DNA from: JAEUIE01 sp046350055
GTDB taxonomy: Bacteria; Planctomycetota; Planctomycetia; Gemmatales; HRBIN36
Reading direction: 5' to 3'
Assembly (NCBI GenBank): GCA_046350055.1
Contig: JAXMBC010000001.1
Coordinates: 3,224,001-3,288,000, forward strand
Length of the DNA stretch: 64,000 nt
Of this stretch, positions 19,135-27,731 are shown piece by piece. The position numbers and the translations under genes are program-made. Position 1 is the stretch's first letter; every line of letters begins with the position of its first letter. The notes below the pieces were generated by a model. The model did no database searches, had not been told where the DNA came from, and saw only the letters and a list, made by a program, of their open reading frames with translations.

Positions 19135-19908
19135 TCAACAACTTCCCTCGGTGCCACACCTGCTTGGGGTTGTTAGGGAAGCCTGGGCATACATCTCCTG
19201 CGGAGTTCGCAGGCCCAGGCTCCAATGCGTCCGTATCGTGTTGTACACCTCCACGGCTTGGTCGACCGCTGTTCGTAGCTGGTTGATATCCATGAAGTCC
19301 GCGTCCAGGTTGAACTCGTCCTTGAGGATGCCGTTGATCCGCTCGGCGATGGCGTTTTGGTAACAGTGATCGGCATCGGTCATGCTCGACTCCATCCCGT
19401 ACGACCGCAACGCCGCCAGGAACTCGTGACAGCAGTACTGGCAGCCGCGATCAGAGTGATGAATCACGCCCTGCCCCGACACGCCCTGGGTCTCCCGCAG
19501 CCAGCTTGCCGCCTTCGACAGTGCGATCACTGCCGAGTGGTGCGACAAGTCCCGGCTCACGTGATGCCCCACGATCCGTCGTGTGTACGCATCGCTCACC
19601 AGAAACAGGTAGGCGAACTGCCGACCACGCAGCCGGATGTATGTGCAGTCGCAGACCAGCACCTGGTTCGGCTTCGTGATCTTCCGCCCCTTGATCCGGT
19701 TCGGTGCCACGGCGTAACCATGACGCGAATAGGTCGTCTTTTCAAAGCGTTTCTTCACCTTCACCAGGCGACCCGCGTTACGAAGCAAGTCAAACAGACG
19801 GTCGCGACCTACCTTCGTGGCGTGGTGCTTGTGAAGCCGGTCCACCAGCTTCCGCGTGCCCACGCGAGGTTCCTTCGCACGAATCGTCTCGACCGTCTTC
19901 AAGATCAC
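19135..19908 (-). CDS. IS3 transposase OrfB (rve integrase core)
   Basis: A 257-residue segment from GTG 19908. The DDE triad is visible: Asp in 'VCDCTYIRL', Asp in 'HHSDRGCQYC', and Glu in 'NAIAERINGILKDE', a classic IS3 pattern. The frame stays open upstream of 19908 to the A7 run at 20049-20055, encoding 'GLGQLCRAVGRSRDAYYKHH', a typical IS3 HTH-linker. So the working protein is almost surely an OrfAB fusion made by -1 frameshifting. No stop or frameshift damage is seen; the element may be active. Confidence 0.92.
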   Translation of the reverse strand: MILKTVETIRAKEPRVGTRKLVDRLHKHHATKVGRDRLFDLLRNAGRLVKVKKRFEKTTYSRHGYAVAPNRIKGRKITKPNQVLVCDCTYIRLRGRQFAYLFLVSDAYTRRIVGHHVSRDLSHHSAVIALSKAASWLRETQGVSGQGVIHHSDRGCQYCCHEFLAALRSYGMESSMTDADHCYQNAIAERINGILKDEFNLDADFMDINQLRTAVDQAVEVYNTIRTHWSLGLRTPQEMYAQASLTTPSRCGTEGSC

Positions 19909-19973
19909 TGCCTCCTCGTCGCTGTCATCTCTGCTACGCTGGTGATGCTTGTAGTACGCATCCCGGCTTCGCC

Positions 19974-20357
19974 CTACCGCCCGGCAGAGTTGCCCGAGCC
20001 CGGCTTCGGTCTCACCTCGGCACTGCTCGACGGCGGCGACCCAAAAGCTTTTTTTAAGTCCACCTTGTACTTCTTCCCTGCCAGCTCGATGATCTTCTCG
20101 TGCACCAGCAGCTTCAGGTGGGCTTCCGCCAACGCCTTCTCCAGGGCGGCGATCTTCTCTTCTTCACTCTTCATCACGACCTCGACGATGTCACGCTTGG
20201 GTTGATACTTGCCGTACTCCTTCAGCCACAGTTGTACGCGACTCACCGTCGAATGCCCACGAGCCGCCGCTTCTCGCAGCGAGAGCTGACCACTCTCCAG
20301 CTCCTCTACGATCGCCCGTTTTACCTCCGGGCTCACCACCATTCGCGCTCGTTCCAT
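19974..20357 (-). CDS. IS3 OrfA (helix-turn-helix protein)
   Basis: A 127-residue protein with an N-terminal HTH ('VKRAIVEELESGQLSLREAAARGHSTVSRVQLWLKEYG' region, about 12-50) that binds the IS ends, followed by a leucine-zipper-like helix (about 65-100). AGGAG precedes ATG 20357. Its 3' part overlaps the upstream extension of OrfB in another frame. Unshifted OrfA usually represses transposition in this family. Confidence 0.88.
   Translation of the reverse strand: MERARMVVSPEVKRAIVEELESGQLSLREAAARGHSTVSRVQLWLKEYGKYQPKRDIVEVVMKSEEEKIAALEKALAEAHLKLLVHEKIIELAGKKYKVDLKKAFGSPPSSSAEVRPKPGSGNSAGR
20048..20055 (-). promoter_or_regulatory. Programmed -1 frameshift slippery site
   Basis: On the minus strand the sequence is TTAAAAAAAGC: seven A followed by G, containing A-AAA-AAG. 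In the OrfA frame it reads tta-aaa-aaa-gct; slipping back one base gives aaa-aaa-agc and joins the OrfB frame, which is open from here. This matches IS3-family slippery sites. Confidence 0.8.
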
Positions 20358-20414
20358 CCCTACACTCCTTGTTCATAACTCACGGGGAGTGTAGACTCCG
20401 GCTAGGACGGGACA

Positions 20415-20606
20415 GCTTTCTCTGCATTTGAAAAAGGTTTTTTCAATGATGACGCTGATGATGCACTAAACCTGAGCTTGCAGATACTGCGTCTACACTT
20501 GAACTTCGTGGAGACCGGAAGGGCTCGTTTAGCTGAGGTCACGGGTCGCGTATATCTGCCGGTTCCTGCAGTGCACCTGATCGGTGTTCCCAGACAACTG
20601 ACCTAG
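20415..20606 (+). pseudogene. Possible 3' relic of a gene cut by the IS element
   Basis: An open frame of 63 codons runs from the right end of the IS to TAG at 20604-20606, without a start codon near its beginning. Its translation has protein-like composition: 'LQILRLHLNFVETGRARL', 'EVTGRVYLPVPAVHLIGVP'. I do not recognise the family. No matching 5' part is found left of the IS. It could also be chance. Confidence 0.3.
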
Positions 20607-21026
20607 TCGCTGGTTGGGATCACTACGGGGCTAACAGGCTGCTACCCCGAACCTTTTAGAGGCTTCAGCCATTGGCGGTCGATCACCCTATCAAACGTCA
20701 GACCACATTCCGCAACTTTGTCACTCTTGTGTTGAGCGTATTGCCAACTAGCGTTGTCCACATGTCCTCGTTGGCCATCACGTCGATCAGTTCCGGGCAG
20801 GTCATGCCGTTAGATAGTTGCAACATAGCTCACCCATGGTGTCCCATGTCATACATGATGGCCATTCCTATTCCAATTATACCACTGCCCACGACAATGA
20901 GTTTAACCTATTCCACAAGTATTGAAATTTGCCGTTTGCGTTAAATAAATGAGATATTAAAATTTCTTCAGACATGAAGTCGTTCATCTGGAGGAGGGAG
21001 GAGCCTCCCATGATTCTGAGGACTTC
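20607..21026. other. Gene-poor stretch with possible decayed frame
   Basis: No convincing gene. On the minus strand, 20900-20698 encodes 'VKLIVVGSGIIGIGMAIMYDMGHHG', an in-frame TGA, then a 43-codon frame from ATG 20826 ('MLQLSNGMTCPELIDVMANE'). It is protein-like but interrupted and may be a decayed gene. A plus-strand frame at 20672-20944 has no recognisable features. An AT-rich segment (20935-20975) precedes the PEP-CTERM gene and probably holds its promoter. Confidence 0.25.
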
Positions 21027-22373
21027 ATGCGTTTCTTTCTGACCGTTCTGGCGATTGGCTTCGCCACACTTTCGATTTACGCTCAAGCCCATCCCACCGC
21101 ACCGGCGCTCAGCAGTCGCCCAGGCGCCCCGTATACCATTTATCTCAACTTCAGTGGCTTTTCCTACCCCGGCAACTGGGGCGGGCAAACTCCAGGTGTG
21201 ACCCCGGCTTACAATGGCCAGACGGGTTCTACGTTTACCACCACCGAACAAGCCAACATCAAGAACATCTGGACTCGCGTCGCTGATTCATATTCGATGT
21301 TCGATATTAATGTTACCACCGTCGACCCCGCCGTAGCAGCGGGTCAGGCTGCTAACGACACTACCCGCTTCAATTACTATGAAGCAACCCCACGCTTAAT
21401 GCACACTGTGATTGGTAACGGTGCATCCACGTTTTATGGCAGTGCTGGTGGTGTGTCGTACGTCAATGTGATGCATAATGCTTCCGATGGTTCTGGTTAC
21501 CACACCAACTGGGCGTTCGTCAATCGATTGGGTGGAGTGAATGCCTTCCACAATATCTACACTGCCACAGCTCATGAGAATGGACATGCCGTCAGTCTGA
21601 GCCATCAGGGTGACTACATCGGCTCCTCGCTGGTCAACAGTTATTCCACCAACAACGGCTCCGGCACCATCGCTCCCACCATGGGTGTCGCGTACAATGC
21701 TGCTCGCGGTGTGTGGCGAAGTGGCCGTGTTAACACCAATACCTCATTCATCCAAAACGATCCGTTGTCCATCCTGACGAACAATCCAACACTGAATGGT
21801 TTTGTCAATGATGGTATTGGCCGCAGTCTGGCAACCGCCACCCCTTTGCCTCTGAACGGCGGAACGATTAATAATCTGCTCGCATCAGGAGTCATAGTCC
21901 CAGCCAGCGCCAGCAACCCCAATCCCATCGGCGAAGCCAATTACACGTCGGGTTTCTACAGTTTTACCACCGTGGGAGGCATTGCCAACATTATCCTGAA
22001 TGCTGGTCGCCCATCCATTACACCAGGTGTGCCCGATCCTGATCCCCAACTGGATGGGACTCTCCGCATTCTAAACAGCGGCGGTGGACTGGTAATAGAA
22101 TCTGCAACGGCGAGTCTGGGGGAAAGTATCAATATTAACCTGCCTGCAGGTACCTACTATATCCAGGTGGCAAGTGCAGGCGGCAAACAAGCCAGCCTCG
22201 GACCAGGCACCTGGGCACCCGCTCAGTTTTATGACATGGGGTCGTACTTCCTGACTGGTTTCGTGACCGTGCCAGAACCTGCTACCCTGGCCCTTTTCGG
22301 CAGTGGTGCACTTGCGGCAGGTATCTGGTGGATGCGACGCAAGAAGCAGCAAGCAATGGACGCGAAGATCTAA
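21027..22373 (+). CDS. PEP-CTERM metallopeptidase-like protein (metzincin type)
   Basis: A 448-residue protein. A signal peptide (MRFFLTVLAIGFATLSIYAQA) is followed by a metalloprotease-like domain with zinc motif 'HENGHAVSLSH' (HExxHxxxxxH, all three His present; the usual Gly is Ser) at about 180, and a Met-containing turn 'APTMGVAY'. A beta-sandwich domain (about 270-410, 'NLPAGTYYIQVAS', PPC-like) follows. The C-terminus is a full PEP-CTERM tag: 'VPEPATLALFGSGALAAG', a hydrophobic helix and 'RRKK'. It should be exported and processed by an exosortase, releasing it to the surface or matrix. It may act on surface proteins. GGAGG precedes the start. Confidence 0.85.
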   Translation: MRFFLTVLAIGFATLSIYAQAHPTAPALSSRPGAPYTIYLNFSGFSYPGNWGGQTPGVTPAYNGQTGSTFTTTEQANIKNIWTRVADSYSMFDINVTTVDPAVAAGQAANDTTRFNYYEATPRLMHTVIGNGASTFYGSAGGVSYVNVMHNASDGSGYHTNWAFVNRLGGVNAFHNIYTATAHENGHAVSLSHQGDYIGSSLVNSYSTNNGSGTIAPTMGVAYNAARGVWRSGRVNTNTSFIQNDPLSILTNNPTLNGFVNDGIGRSLATATPLPLNGGTINNLLASGVIVPASASNPNPIGEANYTSGFYSFTTVGGIANIILNAGRPSITPGVPDPDPQLDGTLRILNSGGGLVIESATASLGESININLPAGTYYIQVASAGGKQASLGPGTWAPAQFYDMGSYFLTGFVTVPEPATLALFGSGALAAGIWWMRRKKQQAMDAKI

Positions 22374-22512
22374 GTTGCAGAACAAACGGCTACAGTTCTT
22401 CGCAGTTACAGAGCATTTTTCTTCAGGCCCAGCAGCCCGGGCACCATCAGATCGTTAGAAACGTTGACAATCGAAGATGAGCAGGAGGACAGTTCGCCTC
22501 CCTTCACAATGA

Positions 22513-22517
22513 GTTAT
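22513..22517. repeat. Left target-site duplication GTTAT of the outer transposon
   Basis: GTTAT directly before the left end of the outer copy (22518). The same five bases follow its right end at 28957-28961. Five-base duplications are typical of Mu, Tn7 and Tn5053-type transposition. Confidence 0.65.
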
Positions 22518-22720
22518 TGTGTGTGTTCCTTCCCGCGCTTGGGTCGTACTTTGTTGCCAATCTAGCCGAACTGCCATCGTAGATGAGCAGGAGGAGTACG
22601 TGCGTAATTCGGTAAGACCGGTGCAGTCGGCTCCCTCGCCCCTCGCCAGTTGAAGATCTCTCGACCTCGCCATTCCCTCGCCCTCGCCTGCTGGAGTAGA
22701 AGTGGGATTTCGGGTGAGGC

Positions 22721-23254
22721 ATGGAGCGTTGGTTTTATCGCACTGAAGCCGAGTGGACGCAGTGGGTGGAACGGCTGAAACTGATGCCGTGTCCCCATTG
22801 CCAACTGGTGGGGACGTTGAATCGGCATGGTTGTCTGGTGGGCTACGACGAGAGCCAGCGACAAGTGCTGCGCGCACGGCGGGTCTATTGCAGCAACCGG
22901 CATTCTCAGCATGGTTGCGGGCGGACATTCAGCGTCTGGCTGGCAGACAAGATTCGCCGATTGAGCCTATCTACCTCAGCAGTCTGGCGCTTCCTACGAC
23001 AGGTGATCGCGGGGAGTATCGCAGCGGCAGCACGATCCATGACGGAACGGAGTGACCGGACCTGGCAGCGGGTCTGGAAGCGATTCCAACTGGCCCAAAG
23101 CAACAGTCGTTCAGCCCTGTTGAAACGATGCCCGCCACCGTCGCTGTCATCAGAGCGACCCGAAGTCCAGACAATCGCCCATCTGCAAGCCGCCTTTCCC
23201 GCCGACTGCCCCCTGGCCGCCTTCCAGCACGCATCACACTTCTTCTGCCTGTGA
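22721..23254 (+). CDS. Transposon zinc-ribbon protein, outer copy
   Basis: A 177-residue basic protein with four Cys: Cys24-x2-Cys27 ('PCPHC') and Cys57/Cys66 ('VYCSNR', 'GCGRTFSVW'). This is a zinc ribbon of the kind found in transposase accessory proteins (InsA-like or DUF6431-like). A helical basic tail follows. Its paralogue in the inner copy is 178 residues. First gene of the element; GGTGAGG lies before the ATG. Probably binds DNA; its role in transposition is inferred from its constant place only. Confidence 0.65.
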   Translation: MERWFYRTEAEWTQWVERLKLMPCPHCQLVGTLNRHGCLVGYDESQRQVLRARRVYCSNRHSQHGCGRTFSVWLADKIRRLSLSTSAVWRFLRQVIAGSIAAAARSMTERSDRTWQRVWKRFQLAQSNSRSALLKRCPPPSLSSERPEVQTIAHLQAAFPADCPLAAFQHASHFFCL

Positions 23255-23440
23255 TCCACCTTGATCTCTCCGCATGACACCGCCGTGTCACTCCTGCTGC
23301 TGCGCTTCCTTGCCACACTTCCAACGTAACTCCTCACCATCAGGAGAACCCCGCACGGCAAAACCAGGCAACAACACATGCTGCCGTCGTGCGACTTGCC
23401 CGAAGCTGCTCCAATGACGCTCCACCTCAGGAGAACCCTC

Positions 23441-24667
23441 ATGAAGCAGCCGTCGGTTTACCTCAAGATGCGTGTCCTCGGTGCCATCGACACCGCTCCG
23501 GGACGTACCCGCCACGAACGCGTCCATCACGTTGCTTCCATGACCTTCCTTGATGAAGCAGGCAACGCACGCCAGTTCACCTGGCGCACCATCCAGACCT
23601 GGTTCTACCGCTACAAGAACCATGGCATCACCGGCATGACACCACAACCCCGCAAGGACAAAGGCACCACCCGCAAGGTCACTCCCGAAGAACTCCTCGA
23701 AGCCATCAACAGCGCCAAGCCCCACTTCCAAAAGCTGCGGCATAACAAGATGGCCTTGTATCGGTTCTGCATCGAGAAGGGGCTGCTTGATCCAGGCCGC
23801 ATCGCCCAGACCACCTTCTATCGCTTCGTCCGCGAGTACCAGTTGCTGGCCCCGGCGCAGGAAGAGCACAAGCAACGCCTGGCCTTCAGCATGCAGTTCG
23901 CCAACCAGCTCTGGCAGGCTGATACCATGGTCGGGCCTTACTGCACCACGGCATCAGGAACTCGTCAGCAGGCCAGGCTGATCGCCTTCATCGATGATGC
24001 CAGCCGGGTACTCTGCCATGGCGAGTTCTTCTTCGCCGAGAATGTCGAAACGCTGGTGCAGACCCTGCGTGCCGCCTTCTATAAACGGGGCGTGCCCGAA
24101 CAACTGTTGGTGGACAATGGCTCCATCTACTGCTCCCAGGAAATCACCCTCATCTGCGCTCGGGTCGGCTGCATCCTGCGACATACCGCCGTCCGCGATG
24201 CGGCAGCCAAGGGCAAGATCGAGCGGTTCTTCCGCCGTGTGCGTGATCAGCTGCTGGTCCGCCAGCTCGATCTCTCTTCCCTCGACGTGCTCAATCGTCA
24301 GTTCACCGACTGGGTCGAACACGAATACAACGCCACCGAGCACGATGCCCTCGGTATGAAACCCATCGACCGCTTCGGCATTGATCTGAACCGCATCCGC
24401 TTCCTGCCTCCGTCGGAACACAGCGACGAACTCTTCTACGCCGAAGCCACTCGTCAGGTCAAGAAGGACAACACCTTCAGCTTCGAGGGAAGACGCTATG
24501 AAACACCTGTCGATCTGCGCAACCGGGAAGTGCAACTCCGCTATGAACGATGCAAGAATGAGGTGTCACCGACGGTCATCCTCTACTACAAGAATGAACG
24601 ACTCGGTGCAGCCCGGCTGCTCGATGCCGTCGCCAACGGCCTGTTGCGCCGAAAGGAGCAGGCATGA
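23441..24667 (+). CDS. DDE transposase with Mu-type C-terminal domain, outer copy
   Basis: A 408-residue integrase-fold transposase, nearly the same as the inner copy apart from a few substitutions and two extra residues near the C-terminus ('RYERCKNEVSP'). N-terminal HTH, then the DDE core with 'QADTMVGP', 'LVDNGSIY' and 'AAAKGKIERFF', then a beta-barrel C-terminus ('FSFEGRRYETPVDLR') typical of the Mu transposase C-terminal domain. No disabling change is visible. AGGAG lies before ATG 23441. Its TGA overlaps the ATG of the ATPase fragment (ATGA). Confidence 0.85.
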   Translation: MKQPSVYLKMRVLGAIDTAPGRTRHERVHHVASMTFLDEAGNARQFTWRTIQTWFYRYKNHGITGMTPQPRKDKGTTRKVTPEELLEAINSAKPHFQKLRHNKMALYRFCIEKGLLDPGRIAQTTFYRFVREYQLLAPAQEEHKQRLAFSMQFANQLWQADTMVGPYCTTASGTRQQARLIAFIDDASRVLCHGEFFFAENVETLVQTLRAAFYKRGVPEQLLVDNGSIYCSQEITLICARVGCILRHTAVRDAAAKGKIERFFRRVRDQLLVRQLDLSSLDVLNRQFTDWVEHEYNATEHDALGMKPIDRFGIDLNRIRFLPPSEHSDELFYAEATRQVKKDNTFSFEGRRYETPVDLRNREVQLRYERCKNEVSPTVILYYKNERLGAARLLDAVANGLLRRKEQA

Positions 24668-24711
24668 TCCGCTCCTTCTTCGGCATCACCCAGAACCCCT
24701 TCGATGCTCGT
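24664..24711 (+). pseudogene. ATPase gene of the outer copy, cut after codon 16
   Basis: The first 16 codons (MIRSFFGITQNPFDAR) match the start of the intact ATPase at 26850 (MIRAFFGLTQNPFDAR). The next base is the first base of the inner copy's left end (TGTCCC at 24712). This is the junction of a transposon-into-transposon insertion. The rest of this gene is absent from the window. Confidence 0.9.
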
Positions 24712-24794
24712 TGTCCCTTCCCCCGCTGTGGTCGCACATTTGTTGCAACTCTAACCGAACTGCCATCGGAAGATGGCAGGAGGAGTACGTGCGT

Positions 24795-24804
24795 AATTCG
24801 GTAA
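24795..24804 (+). repeat. AATTCGGTAA motif, candidate transposase-binding site
   Basis: AATTCGG(T/G)AA occurs near every end of the element: 22606-22615 and 24795-24804 in the left ends, 28160-28169 and 28205-28214 in the right end of the inner copy, the same two in the 351-bp repeat (28511-28520, 28556-28565), and 28918-28927 plus a near match at 28873-28882 in the outer right end. Multiple short sites inside the ends are typical of Mu- and Tn7-type elements. Confidence 0.45.
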
Positions 24805-24909
24805 GACCGGTGCAGTCGGCTCCCTCGCCCCTCGCCAGTTGAAGATCTCTCGACCTCGCCATTCCCTCGCACTCGCCTGCTGGGGTAGAAGTGGGATTTC
24901 GGGTGAGGC

Positions 24910-25446
24910 ATGGAGCATTGGTTTTATCGCACTGAAGCCGAGTGGACGCAGTGGGTGGAACGGCTGAAGCTGATGCCTTGTCCCCATTGCCAGGTGGCAG
25001 GAACGTTGAATCGTCATGGCATCCTGATGGGTTACGACGAGAGCCAGCGACAAGTGCTGCGGGCACGGCGGGTCTATTGCAGCAATCGGCATTCTCAGCG
25101 TGGCTGCGGGCGGACGTTCAGTGTCTGGCTGGCGGACAAAATCCGCCGCTTGAGCCTGAGCACGCACGTGGTGTGGCGTTTCGTGCGAGAGGTGATTGCA
25201 GGCAGCCTCGCGGCGGCGACTCGTGCGATGGCATACGAACGGAGTGACCGCACCTGGCAGCGGCTCTGGAAACGCTTCCAACGCGCTCAAAGCACCCTTC
25301 GTTCTGCACTGATCAAGCGCTGTCCATCACCCACGTTGTCAGCCAACCGCCCTGAAGCCCAGGTCATCGCTCATCTGCAAGCCACCTTTCCAGTCGATTG
25401 TCCTCTCGCCGCATTCCAACACACGATCCATCTCTTCTGCCTGTAA
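24910..25446 (+). CDS. Transposon zinc-ribbon protein, inner copy
   Basis: A 178-residue protein, homologous along its full length with the outer copy (about four fifths identical by eye). Zinc-ribbon Cys24, Cys27, Cys57 and Cys66 are conserved, as is 'GCGRTFSVW'. The tail (about 130-178) varies most. Upstream of the ATG, GGTGAGG matches the outer copy, and the left-end DNA before it is strongly conserved between copies over ~130 bp. Confidence 0.65.
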   Translation: MEHWFYRTEAEWTQWVERLKLMPCPHCQVAGTLNRHGILMGYDESQRQVLRARRVYCSNRHSQRGCGRTFSVWLADKIRRLSLSTHVVWRFVREVIAGSLAAATRAMAYERSDRTWQRLWKRFQRAQSTLRSALIKRCPSPTLSANRPEAQVIAHLQATFPVDCPLAAFQHTIHLFCL

Positions 25447-25632
25447 CTTCACTCCGATCACCACGCATGACACTACCGTGTTACTCCCGCTGGCTGCGCA
25501 TCTTGCCACACTGCCAGCGCACCTCGTCGTCTTCGGTCGAACCCGATTCGGCCAATCCAGGCAACAACACAGGCTGTCATGGCGAGGCCCACCTCCTTTT
25601 GCTGCAATGGCTCTCCACCCAGGAGAATCCTC

Positions 25633-26853
25633 ATGAAGCAGCCGTCGGTTTACCTCAAGATGCGTGTCCTCGGTGCCATCGACACCGCTCCGGGACGTAC
25701 CCGCCACGAACGCGTCCATCACGTTGCTTCCATGACCTTCCTTGATGAAGCAGGCAACGCACGTCAGTTCACCTGGCGTACCATCCAGACCTGGTACTAC
25801 CGCTACAAGAACCACGGCATCACCGGCATGACGCCCCAACCCCGCAAGGATAAAGGACACACCCGCAAGGTCACTCCCGAAGAACTCCTCGAAGCCATCA
25901 ACAGTGCCAAGCCCCACTTCCAAAAGCTGCGGCACAACAAGATGGCCTTGTATCGGTTCTGCATCGAGAAGGGGCTGCTTGATCCGGGTCGCATCGCCCA
26001 GACCACCTTCTATCGCTTCGTCCGCGAGTACCAGTTGCTGGCACCGGCGAATGAAGAGCACAAGCAACGCCTGGCCTTCAGCATGCAGTTCGCCAACCAA
26101 CTCTGGCAGGCCGACACCATGGTCGGTCCCTATTGCACCACCGCCTCAGGAACCCGTCAGCAGACCAAGCTGATCGCCTTCCTGGATGATGCCAGCCGGG
26201 TGATCTGTCATGGCGAGTTCTTCTTCGCCGAGAATGTCGAGACGTTGGTGCAGACGCTGCGAGCAGCCTTCTACAAACGGGGCGTGCCTGAACAACTGCT
26301 GGTGGACAATGGCTCCATCTACTGCTCCCAGGAAATCACCCTCATCTGCGCCCGGGTCGGCTGCATCCTGCGGCACACCGCTGTCCGCGACGCCGCGGCC
26401 AAGGGCAAGATCGAACGCTTCTTCCGCCGCGTACGAGACCAGTTCCTCATCCGCCAACTCGATCTCACCTCCCTCGACGCGCTCAACCGCCAGTTCACCG
26501 ACTGGGTCGAACACAGTTACAACGCCACCGAGCACGATGCCCTGGGCATGAAACCCATCGACCGCTTCGGCATTGATCTGAACCGCATCCGCTTCCTGCC
26601 GCCGTCGGAACACAGCGACGAACTCTTCTACGCCGAGGCCACCCGCCAAGTCAAGAAGGATAACACCTTCAGCTTCGAGGGCAGACGCTATGAAACACCC
26701 GTCGATCTGCGTGGCAGGGAGGTGCAGCTTCGCTACCACCGTGGCGGCTCCGACTCCCCGGTGATCCTCTACTACAAGAACGAACGACTCGGCGCAGTCC
26801 GGCTGCTCGATGCCGTCGCTAATGGCCTCCTTCGCCGAAAGGAGCAGGCATGA
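25633..26853 (+). CDS. DDE transposase with Mu-type C-terminal domain, inner copy
   Basis: A 406-residue transposase. Catalytic triad Asp161 ('WQADTMVG'), Asp225 ('LLVDNGS') and Glu261 ('KGKIERFF'); 35 residues lie between the last two, the classic DDE(35) spacing. An HTH domain precedes it (about 60-135), and a Mu-transposase C-terminal-like barrel (about 335-380) follows. It should cut and join the TGTCCC ends, probably together with the ATPase, as TniA works with TniB or TnsB with TnsC. AGGAG precedes ATG 25633. The stop overlaps the ATPase start by four bases (ATGA), which points to translational coupling. Confidence 0.88.
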   Translation: MKQPSVYLKMRVLGAIDTAPGRTRHERVHHVASMTFLDEAGNARQFTWRTIQTWYYRYKNHGITGMTPQPRKDKGHTRKVTPEELLEAINSAKPHFQKLRHNKMALYRFCIEKGLLDPGRIAQTTFYRFVREYQLLAPANEEHKQRLAFSMQFANQLWQADTMVGPYCTTASGTRQQTKLIAFLDDASRVICHGEFFFAENVETLVQTLRAAFYKRGVPEQLLVDNGSIYCSQEITLICARVGCILRHTAVRDAAAKGKIERFFRRVRDQFLIRQLDLTSLDALNRQFTDWVEHSYNATEHDALGMKPIDRFGIDLNRIRFLPPSEHSDELFYAEATRQVKKDNTFSFEGRRYETPVDLRGREVQLRYHRGGSDSPVILYYKNERLGAVRLLDAVANGLLRRKEQA

Positions 26854-27650
26854 TCCGCGCCTTCTTCGGACTCACCCAGAATCCCTTCGATGCCCGCGAA
26901 CTCATGCTCTTGCCCCAGCAGCAGGAGATCTTCGACACCATTAAGGTGCATTGTCAGCAGGGAGGCCTGTGCCTGGTGCTCGGCGTTCCTGGCACTGGCA
27001 AGAGCGTCATCAAGCACGCCTTGCAGCGGCTTCCCGAGAACCAGCACCTGGTCGCCACCGTGGGTCGCACCTTGCACACCTACACCAACACGGTGAAGAT
27101 CCTTTGCGAAGCCTTCCGCGTCGAGTTCGACAGTTCCGCCTTCAAGTGCGAACGCCGACTCATCGAGCAGGCCTTCAGCCTGAACCATGCCGGCAAGTGC
27201 GTGACCACCATCCTCGATGATGCTCATCTGATGGATTTGGCAAACCTGCGTCAGTTGCGGTTGTTGTTCGAGGACTTCCCCAAGAACCACAACCTCGTGC
27301 TGATCGGCCAGCCGCGTCTGCTCGCCAATCTTGATCTCGGGGTCAACCACGACATCAAGAGCCGGGTGACCTATTCGGTCATCACCAAGCGATTGAACTC
27401 TGATTCGCTGCGAGACTTCCTGTTGCGTGAGTTGGATCGCGTCGGGCTCGGGCACCACACCTTCACCCAACCTGCTGTCGATCTCATCGTACGTTCTGCT
27501 GATGGCGTGTTGCGCAAGGCTCGCAACCTGTGTGTCGGCTCCATGATCGAAGCGGTTCGCAGTGGTTCGAAGACCATCGACATCGACAACGTCAATCGCG
27601 TTCTGAGGCAGCCACACTGGCAGAAGGAGTGCGACCTCGTCGACTTCTGA
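26850..27650 (+). CDS. AAA ATPase of the transposon (TniB/ExeA-like)
   Basis: A 266-residue ATPase. N-terminal 'FFGLTQNPFDA' is shared with ExeA/TniB-type proteins. Walker A 'GVPGTGKS' (45-52), Walker B 'TTILDDAH' (119-126), sensor-like 'LIGQPRL' (151-157), and an arginine-containing 'SRVTYSVI'. The C-terminal part has a winged-helix/lid look ('GVLRKARNLCVGSMIEA'). In Mu, Tn7 and Tn5053 the partner ATPase picks target DNA and activates the transposase; the same role is inferred here. It overlaps the transposase stop codon. Confidence 0.88.
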   Translation: MIRAFFGLTQNPFDARELMLLPQQQEIFDTIKVHCQQGGLCLVLGVPGTGKSVIKHALQRLPENQHLVATVGRTLHTYTNTVKILCEAFRVEFDSSAFKCERRLIEQAFSLNHAGKCVTTILDDAHLMDLANLRQLRLLFEDFPKNHNLVLIGQPRLLANLDLGVNHDIKSRVTYSVITKRLNSDSLRDFLLRELDRVGLGHHTFTQPAVDLIVRSADGVLRKARNLCVGSMIEAVRSGSKTIDIDNVNRVLRQPHWQKECDLVDF

Positions 27651-27731
27651 TCCCCACCGGGGGGCGATCACCTCGCCCGCCGCGTTCCATCCCTTCTACT
27701 ACTCAAGTCTTCCTTCCCCCACGGGCGTCCC

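Larger units (their letters stand above)
19072..20411 (-). mobile_element. IS3-family insertion sequence
   Basis: About 1.34 kb with two overlapping genes on the minus strand. Imperfect terminal inverted repeats share CGTCCTA-n5-AGTCTACAC: left copy 19071-19091, right copy 20389-20409 on the opposite strand, with equal five-base spacers. Exact ends and the target duplication could not be fixed by eye, so boundaries may be off by a few bases. A gene relic touches the right end. Confidence 0.85.

Noticed and set aside
26772..27671. 299-codon minus-strand frame opposite the transposon ATPase
   Set aside because: The plus-strand ATPase has Walker motifs; the reverse frame is a shadow.
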